Source: Erythrobacter sp. WG (GTDB lineage: Bacteria; Pseudomonadota; Alphaproteobacteria; Sphingomonadales; Sphingomonadaceae). From it: 64,000 bases of DNA. This document shows, one piece after another, positions 25,681 through 35,400 of the stretch. The notes beneath the pieces are model-generated. The model did no database searches. It saw nothing but the letters and a program-made list of their open reading frames with translations, and had not been told where the DNA came from. Each line of letters starts with the position of its first letter. The stretch's first letter is position 1. The stretch covers positions 1-64,000 of the forward strand of contig NZ_JAPFGY010000010.1 in the NCBI RefSeq assembly GCF_026586795.1, written 5' to 3'. The translations under genes were made by a program, and so were the position numbers.

Positions 25681-25865
25681 CCCGCGACCAGGAACTTTGG
25701 GCGGCTGCACTTTGGGTTGAGCGCAACCACGGCGACAACGGATTAGACCATATCGCACGCGAAGTTGAGCGCCTCGCTGCCGAAGGTGACGAGGCAGGCG
25801 TTGCGACTTGGGAAGCCATCGCTGAGCGCTACAGGCAATTGCGTGATAAGACGCGCGCGAATTGA
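25674..25865 (+). CDS. DUF6961-like small protein
   Basis: A 63-aa protein starting VLTRDQELWAAALWVER and containing GDEAGVATWEAIAERY. This matches the short TRDQELW ... GDEAG-x-ATW family I recall as DUF6961, frequent on sphingomonad plasmids. The start is GTG at 25674 (or 25671), overlapping the nuclease stop, so the two are coupled. Function unknown. Confidence 0.6.
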   Translation: MLTRDQELWAAALWVERNHGDNGLDHIAREVERLAAEGDEAGVATWEAIAERYRQLRDKTRAN

Positions 25866-25877
25866 GGCGCTAGCAGC

Positions 25878-25982
25878 ATGCGGGAATGGCTCGCCCGGTG
25901 GGCAATCAGGATCGAGGTGGCACTGCTTGCCTCGGCGACCTTGGTCACCCTGGCTCTCAGCCTCTACTCCTGTGTGGCTTGA
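25878..25982 (+). CDS. Possible 34-aa membrane peptide
   Basis: An ATG frame of 34 codons, MREWLARWAIRIEVALLASA followed by more hydrophobic residues: a basic start and one membrane segment. It follows the DUF6961-like gene by 12 bases and stops just before the integrase stop on the other strand. No clear ribosome-binding site, so support is only by composition. Confidence 0.3.
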   Translation: MREWLARWAIRIEVALLASATLVTLALSLYSCVA

Positions 25983-25997
25983 AGCGATCCCTTCGTC

Positions 25998-27206
25998 CTA
26001 TGCAGCCTGGCGCTTTTTCCCTTCGCGCAGCTCATCGAGGTAGTCGCTCCACCACTGCGCCATTCGAACCCGCTCGTCCCAATGCTTGCCGCGATGATAG
26101 ATGCCGCGCACGACGTTGCTGTCGCCATGTGCGAGCGCCCGTTCGATCGCATCAGGATTCCACAGGCCCGATTCGTTGAGGAAGGTTGAGGCGGTGGCCC
26201 TGAGGCCATGCGCGGTCAGCTCCTCCTTCGAATAGCCCATGCGCCGGAACGCTGCATTGAGCGTGTTCTCGCTCATCGGGCGGATGCCGCTGCGGGCCGA
26301 GGGAAAGACGTAGCCGTCGGTCCCCAGCATGCTGGCAAGCTCGGTGAGGTAGCCGACCACCTGCTTGGAGAGCGGCACCGCATGCGGCCGGCGAGCCTTC
26401 ATCTTCCCAGCGGGGATCTTCCAGACTCCATCCTCAAGATCGATCTCGCGCCACTCGGCGTGGCGTAGCTCGCCCGGCCGCACGAACACGTGCGGCGCGA
26501 TTTGGAGGGCGTATTTGGTGACCAGGTAGCCGGTGTAGTCATCGATGGCGCGCAAGAGACCGCCGAGCTCCTTTGGCTCGAGGATCGCGGCATAGTGCTG
26601 CGCCCGCGGCGTCACAAGCGCGCCCTTTAGCATCGCTGTGGGATCGGATTTGCAGCGGGTGGTGGCAACGCCGTAGCGAAACACGCGCCCGGCAAACGAC
26701 CGACACTTCTTCGCCGTTTCGTGCTTACCCGTCGCCTCGAGCCGCTTGAGGGGCGCCAGCACTTCGAAGGGCTCGATGTCATGGATCGGGCGATTACCGA
26801 TGGCTGGCGTCAGCTGCTCGAGGAAGTAGTTCGCCTTAACAAGGGTTGCCTGGGCAAGCCCGTTCTTGACCATCATCTGCTCGATGTATTCCCGCGCCAC
26901 CGCCTCGAAGGTCTGGGCCGACAGGAACTCATCGCGGATCTTCTTCTTGCGCTTTTCGAAGGCGGGGTCGCCACCTTCGGCGACCGAATGCCTTGCCGCA
27001 TCGGCGGCATTGCGCGCCTGCTTGAGATTGATCTCGGGGTAAGGGCCGATCGCAAGCTTCTTCTCGACGTTGCCGATCCGGTAGCGGAATCGCCACAGCT
27101 TGCCGCCTGACGGGGTGACCTCGATATACAGGCCGCGGTGGTCGGCGACCTTGTACGACTTGTCCTTTGGCTTTAACGTCCGAAGCCTGTTTTCGGTCAG
27201 CGCCAT
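25998..27206 (-). CDS. int: Tyrosine site-specific integrase (P4-type)
   Basis: A 402-aa phage-type integrase that inserts and excises the element. It has the N-terminal DUF4102-like arm-binding domain (ALTENRLRTLKPKDKSYKV), a SAM-like core-binding domain (100-190) and the catalytic domain with Arg in RPGELRHAEW, Lys in KMKARRPHAVPLS, HGLR and the nucleophile Tyr in VVRGIYHRGKHWDER. It lies 167 bases from the 3' end of tRNA-Leu, reading away from it, the arrangement of P4-like integrases that use a tRNA 3' end as attB. This gene defines the right end of the element. Confidence 0.92.
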   Translation of the reverse strand: MALTENRLRTLKPKDKSYKVADHRGLYIEVTPSGGKLWRFRYRIGNVEKKLAIGPYPEINLKQARNAADAARHSVAEGGDPAFEKRKKKIRDEFLSAQTFEAVAREYIEQMMVKNGLAQATLVKANYFLEQLTPAIGNRPIHDIEPFEVLAPLKRLEATGKHETAKKCRSFAGRVFRYGVATTRCKSDPTAMLKGALVTPRAQHYAAILEPKELGGLLRAIDDYTGYLVTKYALQIAPHVFVRPGELRHAEWREIDLEDGVWKIPAGKMKARRPHAVPLSKQVVGYLTELASMLGTDGYVFPSARSGIRPMSENTLNAAFRRMGYSKEELTAHGLRATASTFLNESGLWNPDAIERALAHGDSNVVRGIYHRGKHWDERVRMAQWWSDYLDELREGKKRQAA

Positions 27207-27373
27207 GTGTGGGCCTTTTCCTCAATGTGGTTTTCACATGAGCCCGCAAAAGGCCCGCAAAACCGTTCGGAAAGCCCGGGATTTGCTGGGACGATCCGAG
27301 ACCATCCAAGGGCCAATTCCCTTGGATTTCTGCGGCTTTCATACATTTTTCGGGATGTTCTGAGAAGAACAAA

Positions 27374-27460
27374 TGGTGCCCAGAAGAGGACTCGAACCTC
27401 CACGCCCTTGCGAGCGCCGCCACCTGAAGACGGTGCGTCTACCAATTCCGCCATCTGGGC
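27374..27460 (-). tRNA. tRNA-Leu(CAG), integration target
   Basis: On the reverse strand the acceptor stem GCCCAGA/TCTGGGC, the long variable arm expected for Leu, anticodon loop TTCAGGT (anticodon CAG) and TTCGAGTCC T-arm are all present, followed by an encoded CCA (27374-27376). The gene is intact, as expected when an element restores the tRNA 3' end on integration. The likely att core is within its 3' half, adjoining the integrase. Confidence 0.95.
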
Positions 27461-27705
27461 ACGGTGCCGGGCGGGTCGCATCGCCGTCCGGCTGGGTAGG
27501 AGGGCGCGAATAGCGATGGGTTCGGGGGCTTGTCAACAGGATTGCCCGGGGGGTGGAAAAAGAGGCGGATGGGGCGGGCCTGCCTTGCATGGGCGCGCCG
27601 CGGTGGCGGGGGCTGCGCGCAAGCTCGGCCTTGCCGGCACTGGCCAGGCGGCGCGCCTGGCTTCTGTGCTGTGCGGGCGCGGGGCAGGAGGTGTGCCGCG
27701 CGCGC
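27461..27705. other. Intergenic region upstream of tRNA-Leu
   Basis: A 245-base GC-rich interval between accA (stop side) and tRNA-Leu. It should contain the tRNA promoter near 27480-27510 and any terminator of the pcs-mcr-accA operon. I see no gene and no clear hairpin with a T-tract. Confidence 0.4.
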
Positions 27706-28632
27706 CTAGCCGAGCTGCAGGAAGAATGCCTCGCGCTCGCGGCGCAACGCGTCCGGCGGCATGGCGGCAAGGCTGTCCAATTCGGCGCGCAGGGCGAGCG
27801 CGAGGCGCTTGACCGTCTCGGCGGGATCGCGATGGGCACCGCCGCGCGGTTCGTAAACGATGCGGTGGATGACCCCGAGCTTCAGAAGATCGCCCGCCGT
27901 CACCTTCATCGCCTCGGCCGCGGTCTCGGCCTGGACGGCGCTGCGCCACAGGATCGAGGCGCAGCCCTCCGGCGAGATCACCGAATAGACCGCGTGCTCG
28001 AACATCAGCACCCGGTTCGCCGCCGCGAGCGCCACCGCGCCGCCCGAGCCGCCCTCGCCGATGATCACCGCAATCAGCGGCACGCCCAGGGCGAGGCACG
28101 CTTCGGTGGAGCGGGCGATGGCCTCGGCCTGCCCGCGCGCCTCGGCATCGACGCCGGGGAAGGCGCCGGGGGTGTCGACCAGCGTCACCACCGGGAGGCC
28201 GAAGCGGTCGGCGAGCTCCATCAACCGGATCGCCTTGCGATAGCCTTCGGGCCGCGCCATGCCGAAATTGTGGCGAAGGCGCCCCGGGGTGTCCTCGCCC
28301 TTCACATGGCCGATCACCATCACCCGCCGCCCCTCGAAGCGCGCGAAGCCGCCGATGATCGCCTGGTCCTCGCCGAAGGTGCGGTCCCCGGCGATGGGCA
28401 GGAACTCGCTGAACAGTCCCTTCACCAGCCGCTCGAAGCGGGGGCGCTGCGGGTGGCGGGCGACGAGGGTGCGCTGCCAGGGGGTGAGGCGCGCATAGGT
28501 GTCCTCGAGCAGCTTCGCCGCCCGCATCGCCAGCATCCGCGCCTCCTCGGTCCCTTCCGCATGGGCGGCGAGTTCGGCGGCGTGCTTGTCGAGCGCCTCG
28601 ATCGGCTTCTCGAAGGGCAGGTACTGGATCAT
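27706..28632 (-). CDS. accA: Acetyl-CoA carboxylase carboxyltransferase, alpha subunit
   Basis: A 308-aa AccA. It transfers the carboxyl group from biotin to acetyl-CoA, making malonyl-CoA, as an alpha2beta2 complex with AccD. Family signatures are the N-terminal helix [48 protein letters not shown] and [12 protein letters not shown]. It follows mcr by 16 bases and closes the pcs-mcr-accA operon, so malonyl-CoA supply is tied to malonyl-CoA reductase. It may be the only copy and also serve fatty acid synthesis; that cannot be told from this window. Confidence 0.93.
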   Translation of the reverse strand: MIQYLPFEKPIEALDKHAAELAAHAEGTEEARMLAMRAAKLLEDTYARLTPWQRTLVARHPQRPRFERLVKGLFSEFLPIAGDRTFGEDQAIIGGFARFEGRRVMVIGHVKGEDTPGRLRHNFGMARPEGYRKAIRLMELADRFGLPVVTLVDTPGAFPGVDAEARGQAEAIARSTEACLALGVPLIAVIIGEGGSGGAVALAAANRVLMFEHAVYSVISPEGCASILWRSAVQAETAAEAMKVTAGDLLKLGVIHRIVYEPRGGAHRDPAETVKRLALALRAELDSLAAMPPDALRREREAFFLQLG

Positions 28633-28648
28633 GCCCCCTACCCCCGCC

Positions 28649-31600
28649 TCACACCGTCATCGACATGCCGCGGTAGATCCGAGCGCGGTAGCGCGAATCC
28701 TCCGCGTCAGGCAGCGGCGCGCCGACCAGCAGCACCGCGCGGGCGAAGCGGCGCACCTCTTCGAGATGCTCGTCGAGATCGCGCGGCTCTTCCGATTGCA
28801 CCCGGCGGGTGAGGTTGATCTGGTTGACCGGCACATCATGCACCAGCCGCTCGTTCTCCACGGCCAAGGTGGCCGTGAACGCGTGGAGCGTGGTCTTGAT
28901 GAAGTTCGCGAGGGCAAAGGCCGGGGACTTGTCGCCCATCGGCACATCCGGCGAAGTCAGCACCAGCTGGCAATCATCGTAGAGGGACGCGCGGCGGCTG
29001 ACGCGGAAGTGGTGGGTGAGGTTGCACTCCACGACCTTGCGGAACTCCTCCGGGGTGAGCGGATCGGCGGTGTCGAACAGCTTGCCCGGCAGCGCCTCGA
29101 AGGGGGTGGACAGGATCGTCGTCGGCTTGCCCCAGGCCATCAGCGCCTCGTCCATCGCGGCCTCGATGTCAGAGGTGACGACCAGCGAGGTGAGCGCCTC
29201 GGCGGTCTCGCGCTCGAGCTGCGCCTTGATCGCCTCGAAGCCCTCGGCGGTGCGGGTGATCAGCACCACGTTGGCCGCATGGCAATCCTCGATGAAGGCA
29301 CGCGCGGTTTCGGCGAGGTAATCGGCGAGATGTTCGCCGATGATCCACACGGTCTTGCCGCGCATCTGGTCGAGCCGTTCCTGCTTCGGGCTTCCGAACA
29401 GCTCGCGCTCGGTCGTCGAGCGTTCGACGGAGAGCCCGCCCGAGGGCATGAAGGTCTCGCCCGAGACGGCACGGTCGGCGAGGAAGAAGACGGTCGCCTG
29501 CGCGACGTCGTGCTCGGTCGGCATCTTGCCGAGGTAGAGCTTGGAGAGCACCCCGGTGCCGACCTTGTTGGCCTCGATGGCGATCTTGTCGGCGGGAAGG
29601 AAGGGCGCGTCCTCGGGCGGCACGCGCAGCAGCCAGTCGCCGTCGCTCTCGGCCGTGGCCGGGCGATCGTTCCACTCGGGCGCGTCGAGGAACAGGCCCG
29701 CCTGCCTGAGGCGCGCCACCAGCGCGGCGGCGATCTGCGGGGTCAGGAGATACTGGTCCCAGGTGCAGGTGCCGTCACCCTCACGCGCGCAGGCCAGCGC
29801 GAGTTCGCGCAATTCGCGCGGGTTGTTGGTGTCGTGGCTCATCTTGACGGTGTCGTTGCGGGCGAGCCGCGCCAGCACCGCCTCGACCCGCACCCCGCGC
29901 CGGATCGCCTTGATCGCGGCGGCGTGGACGGCATTGAGGCGTTTGTTTTCGAGGATCAGCTTGCCGCGCCGCTCGAACAGCCCCGGCTTGCCCCCGGTGC
30001 CCGACAGGCGATCGCCATCGACCGGCCCCGGCGCAATCGCGTTGAACTGCACCTCCGGCCCGAGATAGCGCGCCATCGATTCCACCATCGCGCGCTGCCC
30101 GGCCTTGGACACGGCATAGTCGGCGCGGTTGGGATAGGCCACCGCGAGATACTTCTCGCCCCCGAAGTAGCTCGAAACATTGAGGATGTAGCCCGAGCCT
30201 TGCGCCTTCATCAGCGGCGCGACGTGGTGCATCAGGAAGTAGTTCGACACGAGGTTCGCATCGAGCGTGTAGTTCCAGGCATCGACGGTCATGTCGACGA
30301 CCATGTCCTCCGCGCCCGCCACGCCTGCGTTATTGATGAGGTAGTCGATCCGCCCGAAGGCCTTCAGCGTCGCGTCGACCGCGCCCTTCAGGCTCTCGAA
30401 ATTGCTGACATCGACATTGGCGAGGGTCTGCACCCGGCGCTCGACACCGGCAAAGCCGATGTCCTCGAGTTCGGAGACGATCCGCGCCCGCGCCACCGCA
30501 AGTTCGCTTTCGCGGCGGGCGACCATCATGACCTTGCCGCCCGCGAGCGCCAGCAGCCGCGCCACCTGCCCGCCGATCCCGGCCGAACCGCCGGTGATCA
30601 GCGCGACCTTGCCGAGGTGCAGCCCGGTGATGTTCTCGGAGAAGCCGGGCATCGCCTTCCTCGCTCCGGTCGCCTCGCCGATGTTCGCCGGGACATAAAG
30701 CGTGATCTCGCCGAGCTTGCTTTCCTTCAAGAGGATGCGCGCGGCATGGCCCGCGGTGAAGCGGATGTTCCCGGCTTCGGCATTGGTAAAGCGCACGATC
30801 TGGTTGCCCCACTCCGCCTGCCGGCGGCGGCCGTGGGCGGTGTCGATCGCGCTCTCGTCGCGCCAGATGCGGATGAGCTGTTCCGTGGCGGCGCGCTGGA
30901 TGTGATTGTAGACGTTGCCCTTCCCGTCGTCCTTGTGGCTGACGAAGACGAAGCGCGGCGGCTGGAGCAGATTATCGTGACGCTTCCAGTAGCGGCTCAT
31001 GGTCCGCGCGAGCGCCATGTTGCCGGCCAGTTCGGCATCCATCAGCGCCTCGACCACACCGTCACCCGCTTCGGCGAGCGCACCGGCCAGCTCGCCCGCG
31101 CCCAGCGCGGGAAGGAACAGCGCGCCGCTGACGGGGGTGCCGTGGCGGGTATATTCCTCCAGCGCCTCTTCCATTCCCGCCGGGTCCTTGCGGTTGAAGC
31201 GCATGATGCTGAGCTTGTCGGACAGGCCCATCGCGGCGCAGCGCTTCTCGGCGATGGCGACGTCGGCGGCGCGCGGCAGGCCGAGCAGGACCTGCGCCCC
31301 GCAGGCAAGCTGCACCTGCGCGATCTCGAGCGCCTCCTCCCAGTCGTCGCCCGCCGCGATCAGCACGGCAAGGCCGGTGCCGTCCATCGAGCGCATCGTG
31401 GGCCGCGCGAGATAGGTCGCGCGCTCCTCCTTGCGCACGGTCATGCCGTGGGTGACCTCGAAATCGTGGCCGTTGTAGGCAGCGGATTCATCGCTGCCCA
31501 GGAAGACGCAGGTGGTGGCGATGTCCTCGGGCGTGGGGAAGGTCTTGGCCTTCGCGTTGCCGCCTGTCGCGCGCTCAAGGCTCATCATGTCGAAGAACTG

Positions 31601-32347
31601 GTTCGCGGTGGTCCCCGCCTCGTCCCCGCGCGCGGTGTCCATCGCGGCGAAGACGGTGCGGATCCGCTCGCTCTCGATCGGGCCGGGGTAGACGAGGTTC
31701 ACCCGGATGCCCTTGGGTCCGAGCTCGAGGCTCAATTCGCGGCTCCAGGCGTTCATCGCCGCCTTGGGGACGACATAGGCGGCACGCGCAAAATAGGGCG
31801 TGCGGCTGAAGATGGTCGAGACGTTGATGATCGAGCCGCCCTCGGGGATGTGCTCGGCCGCGACCCGCGCGACGTTGAAGGCGACGCCGAAGATGTTGCG
31901 CAGGGCATCGCCCACGGTCTCGCCGTCGGTGCTGCCGCGCTTCCGGAGCTCGGCTAGCTCCTCCGCCGAAAGCGGCAGGTTCTCGATCGGCTGCTTGGGG
32001 CCCGCGCTCCCGGCGTTGTTGACCAGAATGTCGATCCGCCCGAACTGCTTCACCACCTCACCGATCGCCGCCCGGACCGAGGCGATGTCGCCGCCGTCGA
32101 GGGCCACCGAGGCGAGCCGCGAGGGGTCCGCGCCGGTCGCCTTCAAGAGCGCCTCGGCCGCCGCCTGCGTGCGCTCCGGGGTGCGGCCCGTCATCACGAC
32201 GGTTGCACCTTCTGCAAGATAATGCGTGACGATATGCCCGCCGAGATTGCCGGCCGCGCCGGTCACGACCGCGATCTTGCCAGCAAGGCGGCCCGGGACA
32301 TCGCCCTGGAGGGCAGGCGCAGCAGCAGCGGCTTTGGACTTCGCCAT
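28649..32347 (-). CDS. mcr: Bifunctional malonyl-CoA reductase
   Basis: A 1232-aa protein made of two SDR halves, the layout and length of the Chloroflexus enzyme. It reduces malonyl-CoA with NADPH to malonate semialdehyde and then to 3-hydroxypropionate. The N-terminal half has TGAAGNLGG at 29-37 and the Tyr191-x3-Lys195 pair; the C-terminal half has TGGSAGIGG at 585-593 and Tyr744-x3-Lys748. By analogy with Chloroflexus, the C-terminal half does the first reduction. The ATG at 32347 is preceded by GGAGAG. It sits between pcs and accA on the same strand. A different large SDR fusion is possible but unlikely given the neighbours. Confidence 0.92.
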   Translation of the reverse strand: MAKSKAAAAAPALQGDVPGRLAGKIAVVTGAAGNLGGHIVTHYLAEGATVVMTGRTPERTQAAAEALLKATGADPSRLASVALDGGDIASVRAAIGEVVKQFGRIDILVNNAGSAGPKQPIENLPLSAEELAELRKRGSTDGETVGDALRNIFGVAFNVARVAAEHIPEGGSIINVSTIFSRTPYFARAAYVVPKAAMNAWSRELSLELGPKGIRVNLVYPGPIESERIRTVFAAMDTARGDEAGTTANQFFDMMSLERATGGNAKAKTFPTPEDIATTCVFLGSDESAAYNGHDFEVTHGMTVRKEERATYLARPTMRSMDGTGLAVLIAAGDDWEEALEIAQVQLACGAQVLLGLPRAADVAIAEKRCAAMGLSDKLSIMRFNRKDPAGMEEALEEYTRHGTPVSGALFLPALGAGELAGALAEAGDGVVEALMDAELAGNMALARTMSRYWKRHDNLLQPPRFVFVSHKDDGKGNVYNHIQRAATEQLIRIWRDESAIDTAHGRRRQAEWGNQIVRFTNAEAGNIRFTAGHAARILLKESKLGEITLYVPANIGEATGARKAMPGFSENITGLHLGKVALITGGSAGIGGQVARLLALAGGKVMMVARRESELAVARARIVSELEDIGFAGVERRVQTLANVDVSNFESLKGAVDATLKAFGRIDYLINNAGVAGAEDMVVDMTVDAWNYTLDANLVSNYFLMHHVAPLMKAQGSGYILNVSSYFGGEKYLAVAYPNRADYAVSKAGQRAMVESMARYLGPEVQFNAIAPGPVDGDRLSGTGGKPGLFERRGKLILENKRLNAVHAAAIKAIRRGVRVEAVLARLARNDTVKMSHDTNNPRELRELALACAREGDGTCTWDQYLLTPQIAAALVARLRQAGLFLDAPEWNDRPATAESDGDWLLRVPPEDAPFLPADKIAIEANKVGTGVLSKLYLGKMPTEHDVAQATVFFLADRAVSGETFMPSGGLSVERSTTERELFGSPKQERLDQMRGKTVWIIGEHLADYLAETARAFIEDCHAANVVLITRTAEGFEAIKAQLERETAEALTSLVVTSDIEAAMDEALMAWGKPTTILSTPFEALPGKLFDTADPLTPEEFRKVVECNLTHHFRVSRRASLYDDCQLVLTSPDVPMGDKSPAFALANFIKTTLHAFTATLAVENERLVHDVPVNQINLTRRVQSEEPRDLDEHLEEVRRFARAVLLVGAPLPDAEDSRYRARIYRGMSMTV

Positions 32348-32459
32348 AGGACTCTCCTCACACAATGACCGCGAAAGAGGCACCGCCTCGCTTCGCTTCA
32401 GGCTTCGAACGATCTCTGGGGAGGAGAGATGGAAAGTTTCAAAAATCGCAACGCTCGAG

Positions 32460-35400
32460 TCAAGCCTCCGGTTCCGTGTCCGAGGGCGCCGCGACCTGCG
32501 CTGCCCCCTGCGCGGCCCACGCCTCGAGCAGCGCGTCGCGACTCCTGAGGCCCATTTCGGGCAGCGCATGGTTGACCACGTAGGTCGATCCGGTGTGCCG
32601 GTTGTCCCACATCGCCTGGTGCGCCTCCGGAAGGCCGTCCCACGGCACGACCTCGGGCTCGGTCACTTCGAGGAGCCCGGCGGCGATCATGTCGTTCATC
32701 CGCGCGACCTCGTAGGCGTTGCACAGGTGCGTGCCGAAGATCTGCGCGGTCGGCATGTAGATGCGCCGCTGGCGGGTCCACACCTGGGGTGCGTAGAAGG
32801 TGAAGCGGCAGCCGGTCAGGTCTTCCGCAAAGATTACCCGCCCCGTGAAGGGCTTCACCAGCGAGGTCGAGATGCCGAGCGTGTCCTGCCCGGCCCGCTC
32901 GAACACCAGATCGGGGCTGCCGCGCGGGTTGTCGGGCGAGCGCAGGATCTTGCCCACGGCCGAGCCGAAGGGCTTCATCACCCGGTCCTGATAGTCGCGC
33001 ACCGCCGCCTTGAAGACCTCGATATCGGCCTTGGCATCGGGCAGGCGCGGCATGGTGTCGGGCCAGTGGAAATTGGCACCCTCGCGGCGGCGGATCGATT
33101 CGAGGGAGACGATCCCCTCGATCGCGTCCTCGAGGCCCAGCGATTGCAGAAACTCGCGCTGCCCGTCAGTGGTGGTGGCGATCACGCTGCGGGCGTTGAA
33201 GCGGCGGGCGGCCTCGATCATTTCGAGGCCCGTCTCGTCGAGCAATTCGGAGGAACCCGGCCCGTAGAAGATCAGCACCGCCTCGCCCCCGCGCAGGGCC
33301 GCGCGGCGGAGCATCTCTTCGGGCGAGGCCGTGCCCGGCTTGCCCATGAAGCTGAAATGGTAGCCCGACGACGCGCCATAGAAAGCGAGCGTGCCGCCCT
33401 CGGCAAGGAGCTGGAACGAGCGCGGGAAGGCGGTCTCGCCCGCATGGCTCACCACGTAGTCGGCGAGCTTGCCGCCGTTCAGCGCCTTGTATGCCTCGAT
33501 CAGCGGCGCGCCTGCGGCTTCCCACGCGATGGCCTCGGCCTTGTCCTCGGGCACGACGGTGTAGAGGTCGGCGAAACGCGCATCCTTGCGGTTGATCGCC
33601 CCGACCGCGCCCTGCACCTTGGTGATGAACTGCGCGCGTTCCTCCGAGGAAACGAGCCCCGTCACCTGCAACCCGGTCCGCACCGAGGAACGCAAAGCAT
33701 CAAGCCCCGTCCCCGTCGCTGCGCCTTCGACGAACAGCGTCCGCCCCGGTGCAATCTGCAAGGTGGTGAACAGGCAGCGCGCGATGGTGCCGAGGTTCAG
33801 CACATAGCTCCCCGCCTGCTCCAGCGTGAGGTCGGGCGGCACCTTGTGCATCTGCGGCGCCTGCACGGTCAGGAACTGCGCATGGCTCCCCGTCTCGGTC
33901 TCGTAGCCCTGGATGGAAAAGTCCGCATACATCGGGTCGTTGCCGACCAGCGGGCTGAGCAGGTCATTGGTCCCCGAATAGACCGTCACCAGATCGCCGA
34001 CCTTGATCCGCCCCTGCGCCCGCGTCTCTGACCCGAGCGCGGCAACCAGCGCGATGCCGCCGGAACCGGTGATCTGCACGTCCTCCTCATGCGCATCGAA
34101 GGGCGAGACGGGGATGCCGGTCAGCGCCCAGATGTCGTTGAAGTTGACCTCGCTGGTCAGCATATAGAGCAGCGCCTCGTTGGGCGCGGGCTCGGGCACC
34201 TTGACGATCAGCTCCTTCTCGTGGCTCGCCGGCGGGCCGAAGCGGGGCTGGCCGGTGTCGGGATCGCGGGCGATGCCGAAGGCATATTGCCACGGCGGGA
34301 TCGGGGTGACGCCGGGATAGAAGGGCGCGCCGACGGGCAGCAGATCGCCCGCCGCCTCAAGCGCCTGCGCGCGCATTTCGTGCTCGGCATCGATCCACAC
34401 GCCGTCGCGCCGCACCGGGAGCGGCGGGGCGACCTTGTCCATGAATTGCCGGATGCCGGTCTTGCCGCCCTCGGGATCGACGATCGCCTCGGCGAACAGC
34501 CGCGCCTCGCGCTCGGTGCCGGCGGTGATGCCGTGCTCCAGCCCGGTGCGCACCGCGTCGAGCGCGCGCGCGCCCGCGACATCGCGGCCCGCCCATGCGA
34601 GCTGCCTGAGGATGCGCTGCAGAAACGCGTCCTCCAGCACCGCATCGAGATCGACCTCCGACGCCTCCTCCCAGCGCACCGTCGCGCCCTGCCTTTCCGC
34701 GAAGGCGCAGCCGAGCGCACTCGCAGGTCCGCGCCTCACGAAATCCCGCACCGCCGCATGGGCTGCGGAGAGCGCGTCCTGCGCGCCGTCCACCAACTCG
34801 TCGACGAGGCCGATATCGGCAGCGGCCTCCGCCGTGATGCTCCGACCGCCCAGAATGAGATCGAGCGCATCGCGCACACCCTCCGCCCCGCGCCGGTCGG
34901 CGAGCAGGCGCGGCAGGCGCTGCGTGCCGCCATAGCCGGGGAGCAATCTCAGCCGGATCTCGGGCTGGCCGAAACGCGCAACGGGCTCGGCGATGCGGTA
35001 ATGGCACGCGAGCGCGAATTCCATGCCCCCGCCGAGCGCCACGCCCTGCACCGCCGCGACGCAGGGCTTGTTCATGCTCTCGATGGTGCGGAAGGCGAGG
35101 TGCGCGTTGTTGGGGAGCACCATGGCCTCGTCGACCGTGTGGATCTCCTCGAGCATCTGGCGGATGTCGGCCCCCGCGACGAAGGACGAGGTGCCCTCGC
35201 CGGTGAACACCACCGCCACGACGCTGTCATCGCGTGCCAGCGTGGAGGTGACCAGCACCAGCTCGTCGATGGCGCGTTCGTTCAGCGCATTGACCGGCGG
35301 GTTGGTGACCGTGACGGTCGCGACCTGCTTGCCGGGCGCGACGGTATTGTATTGCACAAGGAAATAGCGGTGCCGGTCGAACAGCGCCTGCTCGTCGCTC

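Larger units (their letters stand above)
1..27376. mobile_element. Integrative and conjugative element (partial) at tRNA-Leu
   Basis: This region carries a site-specific integrase next to the 3' end of a tRNA gene plus conjugation genes (MobF relaxase, VirD4-like coupling protein, small DNA-binding accessory protein). It also has maintenance genes (ParB-like, primase-like, SSB), an ArdC antirestriction protein, an S24 repressor with an SOS box and a defence cargo island. That set defines an ICE or an integrated conjugative plasmid. The right boundary is inferred to be the tRNA 3' end, since integrases of this type normally recombine there. The left boundary and the type IV secretion genes are not in the window. 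By eye I did not find a second copy of the tRNA 3' end to the left, so the other att site should lie beyond position 1. Confidence 0.8.

Noticed and set aside
1-27373. Second copy of the tRNA-Leu 3' end as the left att site
   Set aside because: I scanned the left region by eye for the T-arm and acceptor sequence and found no convincing copy; an exact search may differ.
28499-31957. Very long open frame opposite mcr
   Set aside because: It lies exactly antisense to a confidently assigned gene in high-GC DNA, where the opposite frame stays open by codon bias. Its protein is low-complexity, rich in His, Arg and Gly, and matches nothing.
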